Assembly (NCBI RefSeq): GCF_001665785.1
Contig: NZ_LZSO01000049.1
Location: forward strand, 225,483-289,482
Origin: Mycolicibacterium peregrinum
GTDB lineage: Bacteria; Actinomycetota; Actinomycetes; Mycobacteriales; Mycobacteriaceae
DNA: 64,000 nt
Direction: 5' to 3'
Part shown: positions 39,675 through 48,874 of the stretch, in pieces
How the letters are laid out: each line of letters begins with the position of its first letter
Numbering within the stretch: position 1 is the stretch's first letter
Made by a program: the position numbers and the translations under genes
Notes under the pieces: model-generated
Database searches by the model: none
What the model was told of the DNA's origin: nothing
Seen by the model: the letters and a program-made list of their open reading frames with translations, nothing else

Positions 39675-41972
39675 ATGACTGACCGGGGCACCGAGCAGCG
39701 CACCGACGCCGAGGGCCATGACCAACCGGAGTTCCATCCCTACCATCACCCCGCGGCCGGCTGGGGTGCGGCGAAGAGCGTCACCAGATTCCTGATCCGC
39801 GAGCGCGAGCCCATCGACGGGCCCCGCGCGATCATGAAGATGAACCACGAGGACGGCGGTTTCGACTGTCCGGGCTGCGCCTGGCCCGACGACATGAAGG
39901 GCCTCAAACTCGACATCTGCGAGAACGGCATCAAACACGTCACGTGGGAGATGACGCACAAGCGTTGCGGTCCGGAGTTCTTCGCCCAGCACACCGTCTC
40001 CGAACTGGCCACCTGGAGCGACTTCGCCCTCGAGGACCAGGGCCGGCTGACCGAGCCGATGGTGTACAACACCGAGACAGACCACTACGAACCGATCAGC
40101 TGGCGTGACGCGTTCGACCTGGTGGGCAAGGCCCTGGCGGATCTGGACGACCCGAACCAGGCGTCGTTCTACACCTCGGGCCGGCTGGGCAACGAGGCCA
40201 CGTTCCTCTACCAGCTGATGGCTCGCGAACTCGGCACCAACAACCTGCCGGACTGCTCCAACATGTGCCATGAGGCGAGTGGTCGCGCACTGCAGGCGGC
40301 ACTGGGAACCGGCAAGGGCACCGTCGACCTCGAAGACTGGGCGACCGCCGACGCGCTGTTCATCATCGGTGTCAACGCCGCCTCCAACGCCCCGCGCATG
40401 CTCACGGCGCTGGCGGAGGCCTACCGTCGAGGTGCGCAGATCGTGCATATCAACCCGCTGGTCGAGGCAGGTGCCACCAAGACGATCATCCCGCACGACT
40501 TTCTGCGGATGGCGACGTTCAAGTCGACCAAGACCAGCACGCTGAACGTGCAGCCCCTGATCGGCGGGGATATGGCGCTGATGCGAGGCATCGCGAAAGC
40601 CGTTCTGGAACAGGCGGAAACGGATCAGAAGGCGATCGACGCCGAGTTCATCGCCCGTTACACCGCGGGTTTCGACGCCTATCGGTCAGTCGTCGAGGAC
40701 ACCTCCTGGGAGGAGATCGAATACAAATCCGGTGTGCGCCAAGCCGACATTCGTAAGGCGGCCAAGGTCTACTGCGACGCCGACCGCAGCATCATCAGCT
40801 GGTGCCTCGGTGTCACTCAGCACGAGCACGGTGTGGACAGCGTGCGGGAGATCGTGAATCTGCTTCTGTTGCGCGGCAATCTGGGCCGCGAAGGAGCCGG
40901 TCCGTCACCGGTGCGCGGGCACAGCAATGTGCAGGGCAACCGCACCTGCGGTATCGACCACCGGCCGGCCGGGGCCTTCCTGGACCGGCTCGCCGAGGTG
41001 TGCGGTATCGACCCGCCCCGCGAGCACGGGATGGACACCGTGCACACCATCGAGGCGATGCATCGCGACGAGATCAAGGTGTTCGTCGGGATGGGCGGGA
41101 ATTTCGCCAGTGCCGCTCCGGACACCGCCTACACGTTCGCGGGTCTGCGGAAATGCGATCTCACCGTGCAGGTGAGCACCAAACTCAACCGTAGTCATGT
41201 GATCCACGGTCGTCGTGCACTGATCCTGCCGTGCCTGGGCCGGACCGAGAAGGACGAGCAGAGAGCCGGGCTGCAGTCCACGTCGGTCGAGGATTCGATG
41301 AGCATGGTGCACCTGTCGGTCGGGATGAAGAAGCCCGCCTCGCCACACCTGATGTCCGAACCGGCGATCATCGCCGGTATCGCGGCGGCGGCGCTGCCCT
41401 CCAGCGGCACCCCGTGGGGCTGGTACGTCGAGGACTACGACCGGATCCGCGACACGATGGCCAAGGTGCTCAACGGTTTCGAGGACTTCAACCGGCGGGT
41501 GCGGCTCCCGCTGGGCTTCCGGATCAAGCAGCCGGCGCGGGAGCTGATCTTCCTGACCCCGTCCGGTCGCGCCGAGTTCTCGGCGGCCGACCTGCCCGAC
41601 GGCAGCACCGAGCCGCGCACCCTGATCCTGGCGACGTTGCGGTCCCACGACCAGTGGAACACCACCATCTATTCGGACAACGACCGCTACCGCGGCGTCA
41701 AGAACCTGCGCACGCTGGTCTTCATGAATGCGCAGGACATGGCAGACCGCGGGCTCAAGGAGTTCGACGACGTCGACATCGTCGCCACCGCGCGCGACGG
41801 CAGCACCCGATCATTGCGGCGCTACAAGGCCATCCCGTACGGCATTCCCCGCGGTAACGCGGCCGGGTACATGCCCGAGATGAATGTGCTCTGTGCCATC
41901 GGCGATTTCAGCACACAGAGCGATCAGCCCATCATGAAGAATGTCAAGGTGACTGTGGAACGCTCCGCCTGA
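39675..41972 (+). CDS. Molybdopterin oxidoreductase, FdhF/YdeP family
   Basis: The 765-residue enzyme contains FDCPGCAWPDD near residue 60, SFYTSGRLGNEATFLYQLMA, NNLPDCSNMCHEASGRAL, INPLVEAGATKTIIPHDFLR, and a C-terminal molybdopterin dinucleotide-binding domain (SHDQWNTTIYSDNDRYRGVK, FDDVDIVATARDG). This fits the YdeP branch of formate-dehydrogenase-like molybdoenzymes. In E. coli YdeP is linked to acid resistance, with no proven reaction. No Tat signal or small subunits are seen, so it is a soluble cytoplasmic oxidoreductase. The stop overlaps the DUF1345 gene start (TGATG). Confidence 0.87.
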   Translation: MTDRGTEQRTDAEGHDQPEFHPYHHPAAGWGAAKSVTRFLIREREPIDGPRAIMKMNHEDGGFDCPGCAWPDDMKGLKLDICENGIKHVTWEMTHKRCGPEFFAQHTVSELATWSDFALEDQGRLTEPMVYNTETDHYEPISWRDAFDLVGKALADLDDPNQASFYTSGRLGNEATFLYQLMARELGTNNLPDCSNMCHEASGRALQAALGTGKGTVDLEDWATADALFIIGVNAASNAPRMLTALAEAYRRGAQIVHINPLVEAGATKTIIPHDFLRMATFKSTKTSTLNVQPLIGGDMALMRGIAKAVLEQAETDQKAIDAEFIARYTAGFDAYRSVVEDTSWEEIEYKSGVRQADIRKAAKVYCDADRSIISWCLGVTQHEHGVDSVREIVNLLLLRGNLGREGAGPSPVRGHSNVQGNRTCGIDHRPAGAFLDRLAEVCGIDPPREHGMDTVHTIEAMHRDEIKVFVGMGGNFASAAPDTAYTFAGLRKCDLTVQVSTKLNRSHVIHGRRALILPCLGRTEKDEQRAGLQSTSVEDSMSMVHLSVGMKKPASPHLMSEPAIIAGIAAAALPSSGTPWGWYVEDYDRIRDTMAKVLNGFEDFNRRVRLPLGFRIKQPARELIFLTPSGRAEFSAADLPDGSTEPRTLILATLRSHDQWNTTIYSDNDRYRGVKNLRTLVFMNAQDMADRGLKEFDDVDIVATARDGSTRSLRRYKAIPYGIPRGNAAGYMPEMNVLCAIGDFSTQSDQPIMKNVKVTVERSA

Positions 41973-42607
41973 TGCACGCGTCCAGGCTGTTGTCGGCGCC
42001 CGGCCGGCTCGGCGGTTCGGTGATCATCGGAATCGGCGCTGGAACCTTCACCGGTGCGTTGACCGACACTCCGCTCGGCCTGCTGGTCGGGATCGCCTCC
42101 ACAGGAGCGGTTTTCGTGCTCGCAGGCTGGATACTGCTGTGGCCCATGGATGCCGAGGCCACGCATCATCACGCACATCAGGAAGCCTTCAACCCGGTGG
42201 TCGAGGAGCTCGTGATCGTGGCGGCCGCGGTCGGTGCCCTGGTCAGCATTGTCTTCATGCTCGTGCACGGTGGTTCGCACAGCGATCCGACGGCGGCGAC
42301 GGCGGCTCTGGCCGGGGTTTTCATGGCGTGGGCCGGCATGCATCTGATGTACGCGGCGCGCTACGCGAAGCTCTACTACACGCCGGCGGTGGGCGGTATC
42401 GACTTCAACTCCGACGACCCACCGGCATTCCGGGACTTCTTCTACTTCAGCTACAACCTCGGCATGACGTACCAGGTGTCCGACACCAGCGTCACCGACA
42501 CCACCATTCGTGGCGTGGCGCTGCGACATTGCCTGCTGTCGTATCTGTTCGGCACCGTCATCCTCGCGACCACGATCAACCTGGTCGTCGGCATCGTGTC
42601 CAGCTGA
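41972..42607 (+). CDS. DUF1345 membrane protein
   Basis: The 211-residue membrane protein has four to five hydrophobic spans and the DUF1345 hallmark sequence HLMYAARYAKLYY, then FRDFFYFSYNLGMTYQVSDT and LRHCLLSYLFGTVILATTIN. The function is unknown in all families I know. A histidine-rich stretch (ATHHHAHQEAF) at about residue 65 could bind metal. It is translationally coupled to the YdeP-like molybdoenzyme, an arrangement that may be incidental or may indicate a membrane partner. Confidence 0.85.
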   Translation: MHASRLLSAPGRLGGSVIIGIGAGTFTGALTDTPLGLLVGIASTGAVFVLAGWILLWPMDAEATHHHAHQEAFNPVVEELVIVAAAVGALVSIVFMLVHGGSHSDPTAATAALAGVFMAWAGMHLMYAARYAKLYYTPAVGGIDFNSDDPPAFRDFFYFSYNLGMTYQVSDTSVTDTTIRGVALRHCLLSYLFGTVILATTINLVVGIVSS

Positions 42608-42831
42608 GGCTCACACCCACCGGCTGCGCGGGGGCGGTGCCTGTGGCGTCACCCAGGCCTTTGAGTAGCGGTTCTTTCCGGCCCGTTGCGGATCACGGCT
42701 GCGGTAGATCACAAACGGGCGGACCCGGCCCCGATCGGGATGACATAGCGGTCGGTCAAAGAACGCACCGAGGGGTCGCCAGCGCTGTGAAACAGCGTTG
42801 AAGCGCAAGCTATTTCACGGGAACGCGGTAG
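42608..42831. other. 224-bp convergent intergenic region, no gene seen
   Basis: There is no convincing coding frame on either strand. It includes a CCCGATCGGG palindrome near 42732 and an imperfect inverted repeat GTGAAAcAGCG...CTaTTTCAC at 42787-42818, which could act as a weak terminator for the minus-strand methyltransferase or the plus-strand DUF1345 gene. Confidence 0.4.
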
Positions 42832-43503
42832 TCACATCGGTTTCGTCCAGCAGATCGTGTGCCGGAAGGCCAGCCGACGGCGCATCGTCGCGCCGGGCAT
42901 GACGCGGTCGACGATCGCGTGAAGTTCATCGAAGCTGAGCTCGGGATCCCGGACCGGGAACGGCGGGGGTTGCGGACCCCCGGGCACCGGCCGCGGATGT
43001 TTGACCAGTCCTATGAGCGGGTTCGTCACCGCGGACGCCAGATCCCATGCCGTGTCACGGATCGAGACCGGGGCGGCCAGTCCGACAGCGAGGAACCGGC
43101 CGCCCGGGGCAAGCAATCGTTTGATCTGTGTCAGCGCCTGCTCGATGTCGAGGTGGTGCAGCACCGCCACCGTGGTGACCAGATCGACAGGCCCGTCGAG
43201 CTGGTCCAGTTGGCTGTCGTCGATAGTGACGTTGCTCATCGCGGCACAACGACGGGCCGCTTGGGCGCGCATCCCCGGGTCTCGATCTGTACCGCGAACG
43301 TGGGTGAACCGATCGGCCAGCTGAGCAACCAGGCCGCCCTGGCCGCACCCGACATCGATCGCCATGTCGCGGTGTCGGGGCAGGTTCGACAGGATCCAAC
43401 GGTGGAAATGGTCGTTGTGGCTCCACGGGTGTCTGCTGTTGAAGGCGTGCAGTCCCTGGGCGGCCCGGCGGACCAGTGGGTGCTCGAAGAGGCGGATGTC
43501 CAT
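42832..43503 (-). CDS. SAM-dependent methyltransferase, class I
   Basis: The 223-residue protein has motif I MAIDVGCGQGGLVAQLA (about residues 47-63), TDRDPGMRAQAARRC, a motif IV-like VDLVTTVAVLHHLD, and LLAPGGRFLAVGLAAP. It is a Methyltransf_11/25-type enzyme with unknown substrate. I start at ATG 43501-43503 (MDIRLFEHPLVRRA); a 110-codon upstream extension lies over ipdC. It is placed 75 bp after the ipdC stop on the same strand and may be read from the echA20 operon, though nothing in HIP catabolism calls for methylation. Confidence 0.83.
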   Translation of the reverse strand: MDIRLFEHPLVRRAAQGLHAFNSRHPWSHNDHFHRWILSNLPRHRDMAIDVGCGQGGLVAQLADRFTHVRGTDRDPGMRAQAARRCAAMSNVTIDDSQLDQLDGPVDLVTTVAVLHHLDIEQALTQIKRLLAPGGRFLAVGLAAPVSIRDTAWDLASAVTNPLIGLVKHPRPVPGGPQPPPFPVRDPELSFDELHAIVDRVMPGATMRRRLAFRHTICWTKPM

Positions 43504-43577
43504 GCATCCACTGTGCCAAGGACCCGAGAAACCCCGCGAACAGTCCCCGTTTGCGGGGGACTGCTCGCGGAGCAAAG

Positions 43578-44648
43578 TTACTGGATGTAACCCGACGCGG
43601 ACTGCAGGTGTGCGACAGCGTCGTCGACGATCTTCTCGACCAGCTCGGCGCACGACGGCAGGTCGTTGATGATGCCTGCCACCTGTCCCGAGGCCAGCAC
43701 ACCGGCGCCGGTATTGCCTTCCACCAGACCGGCTTTGAGCAGCATCGGCGTGTTCGCCGCCATCACGACCTGCGACCAGGTGAGCTCTTTGCCGTGCCGC
43801 ATGGCCAGGCCGTCCTTCACCATCGACAGCCACGTCATACCGGAGAGCTTCTTGAACTTCTGGGCGTTGCCGATCGCGGCGGCGAAACCGCGTGCCCGCG
43901 AACCACTCTCGAGCTTCTCGACCAGGCCCGTGCGTAGCACACGGTGCGGCATGCCGTCCACGCGGGTGGACACCACGGTGCCGTCGAGTGCGGCCTCCAG
44001 GTAACGCTCCTTGACGGCGTCGGGCACGGTGGAATCCGACGTCAGCAGGAATCGCGTGCCCATCGCCACGCCGGCCGCACCGTAGGACAGTGCGGCGGCC
44101 AGGCCGCGGCCGTCGAAGAAACCGCCGGCGGCGATCACCGGCATGCCGGTGTCCTTGACCGCATCCAGCACCGAGGGCAGCAGCAGCGTGGTGGCGACGG
44201 GGCCGGTGTGGCCACCGCCCTCCCCGCCCTGCACGATCACCGCGTCGGCACCCCAGCCGGCCACCTTCTTGGCGTGCTTCGCCGCGCCGACCGACGGGAT
44301 CACCACGACGCCCGCATCTTTCAGCTTGGCGATCAGCTCGGGCTTGGGAGCTAGAGCGAAGGAGGCGACTTTGACTCCTTCGCGGATCAGGAGGTCGACG
44401 CGCGCACCGGCGTCACCCGCGTCGGCACGCATGTTGATGCCGAAGGGTTTGTCGGTGGCGGCCTTGACCTTGGTGACGGCGGTCTGGAGCTCTTCCAGCG
44501 TCATGGTCGCCGACGCCAGGATGCCGAGCCCGCCGGCATTGGAGGTGGCGGCGACCAGTCGTGCACCGGCCACCCAGCCCATTCCCGTCTGCACGACGGG
44601 ATGCTCGATGCCGACCAGCTCGGTCAGCGGAGTCTTGAGCTTGCCCAT
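43578..44648 (-). CDS. ipdC: IpdC, nitronate-monooxygenase-family oxidoreductase
   Basis: The 356-residue FMN-dependent TIM-barrel protein of the nitronate monooxygenase family has VQTGMGWVAGARLVAATSNA, PFGINMRADAG, IVQGGEGGGHTG, and PVIAAGGFFDGRGLAAAL with GAAGVAMGTRFLLT. It is the orthologue of Rv3553 (IpdC), an oxidoreductase of the KstR2 regulon required before ring C/D hydrolysis. It is the last gene of echA20-ipdA-ipdB-ipdC, 3 bp after the ipdB stop. Expression depends on the KstR2 box at 47067. Confidence 0.92.
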   Translation of the reverse strand: MGKLKTPLTELVGIEHPVVQTGMGWVAGARLVAATSNAGGLGILASATMTLEELQTAVTKVKAATDKPFGINMRADAGDAGARVDLLIREGVKVASFALAPKPELIAKLKDAGVVVIPSVGAAKHAKKVAGWGADAVIVQGGEGGGHTGPVATTLLLPSVLDAVKDTGMPVIAAGGFFDGRGLAAALSYGAAGVAMGTRFLLTSDSTVPDAVKERYLEAALDGTVVSTRVDGMPHRVLRTGLVEKLESGSRARGFAAAIGNAQKFKKLSGMTWLSMVKDGLAMRHGKELTWSQVVMAANTPMLLKAGLVEGNTGAGVLASGQVAGIINDLPSCAELVEKIVDDAVAHLQSASGYIQ

Positions 44649-44651
44649 TCT

Positions 44652-45397
44652 TTAGACCTTGACCTCTTTGTCGCGCAGCGACTTCGGATCGATGACCTCA
44701 CGCAGCAGCGTGAGCTCCTCTTCGGTGGCCAGCCTGCTGGTCTCGGCTTCCTCCAGGCCGTGCACCTCGAACGAGGTGTTGTCGGCCACCTGGTCGGCCT
44801 CGACCCCGGGGTGCAGCGACACCGCGCGCATCTGGTGGTCGGGACCGTTGAAGTCGAACACGCCCAGGTTGGACACCACGCGGTAGATGTTGGCGAAGCG
44901 GTAGGCCGGGTTCTCCGGATCGATCTTGTCCCAACCGATTCCGGAGACGATGTCCACCGACTCGCAGAAGACGCGCTTGGAGTGGTTGCCCACGAAGTAG
45001 CTCGTGGCGTGGTTGATGCTGTTGCCGGGTGCACCGCGGACGCCGAACATCTGCCGGGTCGGGTGCTGGATCGGGCCGAACGCCGACAGGTTCTGGTTGC
45101 CGTAGCGGTCGATCTGGTTGGCGCCCATCACCACATGGCGCTTGCCCCAGGCCAGGGTCTCGAAGACCCGGTTGAACGGCATCCAGCCTTCGACGGCGAA
45201 GGGGGCGCCGATCGCCGGGGTGTCGGCCAGGATCCGGGCCTCACCGTCGGTGAGCACGATGTCGGGGGAGAAGGTCAGTCGGGCCAGGCGCGCACCGATC
45301 TGGACGACAGTGGTCATGGGGCTGGCCATGATCTCGCCGGCGTCGCGGAACAGTTCGGCGCAGGCGACGGCGCACACCTCGGCACGGGTCACGGCAA

Positions 45398-45401
<4 letters not shown>
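44652..45401 (-). CDS. ipdB: COCHEA-CoA hydrolase beta subunit IpdB
   Basis: The 249-residue protein belongs to the CoA-transferase-like fold, with TRAEVCAVACAELFRDAGEI, MGANQIDRYGNQNLSAFGPI and GAPGNSINHATSYFVGNHSK. With IpdA it hydrolyses the last steroid ring (ring C of COCHEA-CoA); despite the fold it is a hydrolase in M. tuberculosis (Rv3552). The GTG start overlaps the IpdA stop. The full length and presence of both subunits argue that the ring-opening step is intact. Confidence 0.93.
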
Positions 45402-46281
<880 letters not shown>

Positions 46282-46285
<4 letters not shown>

Positions 46286-47040
46286 TGCTTTCCCTTCTCA
46301 GTTCCGGCGAAGGCGTCCCGGTGCTCGTCGGACACACCGGACAGGTTGAGTTCGAAGGTGAAGCCCTGCTCCATCCGGTAGCGTGCGTTCACGGGCTGCA
46401 CGTCGATGAAGTTCAGTGCTTCCTTGGCAGCCCGGATCACCCGGGTGTCCTTGCTGGCGATGTCGCGGGCGACGCGTAGGGCGGCCTCGTCGAGCTCCTC
46501 GCGGGGAACGACCTCGTGCACCGAACCGAAGTGGTGCAGGGTTTCGGCGGGAACGGTGGCGGCGGTGAAGAACAGCCGGCGCATCAGGTGCTGGGGGACC
46601 AGCCGGGACAGGTGAGTGGCGGCGCCGAGCGCGCCACGCTCCACCTCGGGCAGGCCGAACTTGGCGTCGTCGGAGGCCACGATCACGTCGGCGTTGCCGA
46701 CCAGGCCGATCCCGCCGCCCACACAGAAACCGTTGACGGCGGCGACGACGGGAACCTCGCACTCGTAGACGGCTTTGAACGCGTGGTAGCAGCCACGGTT
46801 GGCGTCGATGAGCGCGGTGAAGCCCTCGGTGTTCTGCATCTCCTTGATGTCGACACCGGCGTTGAAGCCGCGGCCCTCGGCTCGCAGGATCACCACGTGG
46901 GTGCTGCGGTCACGGCCTGCCGCGGTGATCGCGTCGCCGAGTTCGAACCAGCCGGCCGACGGGATGGCGTTGACGGGCGGGTAGTTGACGGTGACCGAGA
47001 CGATGCCCGGTTCGACTGTCTTGGTGGTGATCGTCATCAA
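46282..47040 (-). CDS. echA20: Enoyl-CoA hydratase family HIEC-CoA hydrolase EchA20
   Basis: The 252-residue crotonase-fold protein has AEGRGFNAGVDIKEMQ (oxyanion region), VCVGGGIGLVGNADVIVAS and FGLPEVERGALGAATHLSRL. The orthologue Rv3550 hydrolyses ring D of HIEC-CoA in HIP catabolism rather than hydrating an enoyl-CoA. Two ATG codons (47038 and 47035) can start it. It is the first gene of the operon with a perfect KstR2 operator 27 bp upstream, divergent from an SDR gene. Confidence 0.92.
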
Positions 47041-47066
47041 TCCACTTCCTGAAGGGGTCGCTACCT

Positions 47067-47082
47067 AAGCAAGCACTTGCTT
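47067..47082. promoter_or_regulatory. Perfect KstR2 operator between echA20 and SDR genes
   Basis: AAGCAAGCACTTGCTT is an exact match to the KstR2 consensus AAGCAAG-N2-CTTGCTT and a perfect palindrome apart from the central bases. It is in the 56-bp divergent region between echA20 and the Rv3549c-like SDR, so it should repress both directions. Confidence 0.92.
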
Positions 47083-47096
47083 GGTACGCTAGCACA

Positions 47097-47879
47097 GTGA
47101 CAGATACGCCAGAAGTCGGTGCCATCAATTTGGGTTTGGCCGGCAAGGTGGTCCTGGTGACTGGTGGAGTGCGAGGGGTTGGCGCTGGGATCAGCGCGGT
47201 TTTCGCCGGTCAGGGCGCCACTGTGGTGACCTGCGCACGCCGTCCGGTCGAGGGGCTGCCCTACGAGTTCCACAGCTGCGACATTCGCGATGACGACTCC
47301 GTGAAGTCGCTCATCGACGCGGTCGTCGAGAAGCACGGTCGCTTGGATGCGGTGGTCAACAACGCCGGCGGCTCGCCGTATGTGCTCGCCGCCGATGCGT
47401 CGGCAAAGTTCAGCACCAAGATCATCGAACTCAACCTGATCGGCGCGCTATCGGTGTCCACCCACGCCAATGCGGTGATGCAGAAGCAGCAGACCGGCGG
47501 GACGATCGTCAACATCTCCAGCGTCAGCGGCCATCGACCCACTCCGGGGACCGCCGCTTACGGCGCGGCCAAGGCCGGTATCGACAACCTCACCTCGACA
47601 CTGGCCGTGGAATGGGCGCCCAAGGTGCGAGTGAACTCGGTGGTGGTCGGCATGGTCGAGACCGAGCAGTCCGAGCTGTTCTACGGCGACGCCGAGTCCA
47701 TCGCCGCCATCTCGAGGAATGTGCCGTTGGGGCGCCTCGCCAAGCCGGCCGATATCGGATGGGCCACAGCATTTCTGACCTCGGATGCCGCGTCGTACAT
47801 CAGCGGCGCCTCGTTGGAGGTGCACGGTGGCGGCGAGCCGCCGCACTACCTGGCCACCACGACCGCTGACATCAAGTAA
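47097..47879 (+). CDS. SDR oxidoreductase, Rv3549c-like
   Basis: The 260-residue short-chain dehydrogenase has VTGGVRGVGAGISAVFAGQG, NNAGGSPYV, catalytic YGAAK and VRVNSVVVGMVETEQSELFY. It is divergent from echA20 and under the same KstR2 box, as Rv3549c is in M. tuberculosis. It is presumed to oxidise or reduce a hydroxy/keto intermediate of ring C/D degradation; the exact reaction is not assigned. GTG 47097 is the start. The next SDR follows 21 bp downstream. Confidence 0.88.
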   Translation: MTDTPEVGAINLGLAGKVVLVTGGVRGVGAGISAVFAGQGATVVTCARRPVEGLPYEFHSCDIRDDDSVKSLIDAVVEKHGRLDAVVNNAGGSPYVLAADASAKFSTKIIELNLIGALSVSTHANAVMQKQQTGGTIVNISSVSGHRPTPGTAAYGAAKAGIDNLTSTLAVEWAPKVRVNSVVVGMVETEQSELFYGDAESIAAISRNVPLGRLAKPADIGWATAFLTSDAASYISGASLEVHGGGEPPHYLATTTADIK

Positions 47880-47900
47880 CTCGAAAAAGGAGACATCACA

Positions 47901-48806
47901 ATGGGATTGCTCGACGGCCGCGTGGTCATCGTGACGGGTGCCGGTGGCGGTATCGGGCGTGAGCACGCGCTCGCGTTCGCTGCCGAAGGTGCCCGCGTCG
48001 TGGTCAACGACATCGGGGTCGGCCTGGACGGTTCGCCGGCCGGCGGCGGCAGCGCCGCGCAGAACGTGGTCGACGAGATCGTCGCCGCCGGAGGCGAAGC
48101 CGTTGCCAACGGTTCCAACGTGGCCGACTGGGCGCAGGCCGAAGCCTTGATCCAGAACGCTGTCGACGCCTTCGGCACCCTCGACGTGCTGGTCAACAAC
48201 GCCGGCATCGTGCGTGACCGGATGTTCGCCAACGCCACCGAAGAAGAGTTCGACGCCGTCACCGCCGTGCACCTCAAGGGGCATTTCGCCACCATGAAGC
48301 ACGCCGCGGCCTACTGGCGGGCCAAGTCCAAGGCCGGCGAGACTGTTGATGCCCGCATCATCAACACCAGCTCGGGCGCCGGTCTGCAGGGCAGCGTCGG
48401 TCAGGCCACCTACAGCGCCTCCAAGGCAGGCATCGCCGCGCTGACCCTCGTGGCCGCCGCAGAGATGGGCCGATACGGCGTCACCGTCAACGGCATCGCA
48501 CCGTCGGCCAGGACCCGGATGACCGAAACCGTCTTCGCCGACATGATGGCCACCCAGGACCAGGCTTTCGATGCCATGGCCGCGGAGAACATCTCGCCGC
48601 TGGTGGTGTGGCTGGGCAGCGTCGAATCCAAGGATGTCACCGGCAAGATGTTCGAGATCGAGGGCGGCAAGATCCGCATCGCCGAAGGCTGGGCGCACGG
48701 TCCGCAGATCGACAAGGGCGCGAAGTGGGATCCCGCCGAGCTGGGCCCGGTCGTCAACGACCTGTTGGCCAAGGCCCGCCCCGCGGTTCCCGTCTACGGC
48801 GCGTAG
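47901..48806 (+). CDS. SDR oxidoreductase, Rv3548c-like (HSD17B4-type)
   Basis: The 301-residue SDR has VTGAGGGIGREHALAFAAEG, the longer VNDIGVGLDGSPAGGGSAAQ segment, NNAG, and catalytic YSASK. The extended C-terminus (AKWDPAELGPVVNDLL) is like the dehydrogenase domain of peroxisomal multifunctional enzyme 2 (3-hydroxyacyl-CoA dehydrogenase). It is the orthologue of Rv3548c. A clear RBS AAAGGAGA precedes ATG 47901. It is the second gene of the KstR2-controlled pair, ended by a strong bidirectional terminator. Confidence 0.88.
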   Translation: MGLLDGRVVIVTGAGGGIGREHALAFAAEGARVVVNDIGVGLDGSPAGGGSAAQNVVDEIVAAGGEAVANGSNVADWAQAEALIQNAVDAFGTLDVLVNNAGIVRDRMFANATEEEFDAVTAVHLKGHFATMKHAAAYWRAKSKAGETVDARIINTSSGAGLQGSVGQATYSASKAGIAALTLVAAAEMGRYGVTVNGIAPSARTRMTETVFADMMATQDQAFDAMAAENISPLVVWLGSVESKDVTGKMFEIEGGKIRIAEGWAHGPQIDKGAKWDPAELGPVVNDLLAKARPAVPVYGA

Positions 48807-48820
48807 TTCTCTCGCCGAAC

Positions 48821-48868
48821 AGACGCTAGACTGCCCCAAATCGCTTGGTTTGGGGCAGTTTTGCGTCT
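48821..48868. terminator. Bidirectional rho-independent terminator
   Basis: An 11-bp perfect stem, ACTGCCCCAAA (48830-48840) with TTTGGGGCAGT (48849-48859), has an 8-nt loop and is followed by TTTTGCG. Outer AGACGC/GCGTCT arms (48821-48826 and 48863-48868) can pair too. It is placed between the convergent SDR gene and the first histidine-phosphatase gene. Confidence 0.85.
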
Positions 48869-48874
48869 ACTCGC

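Noticed and set aside
42787..42818. Imperfect inverted repeat before the methyltransferase stop
   Set aside because: Several mismatches and no U-tract; kept only as a note on the intergenic region.
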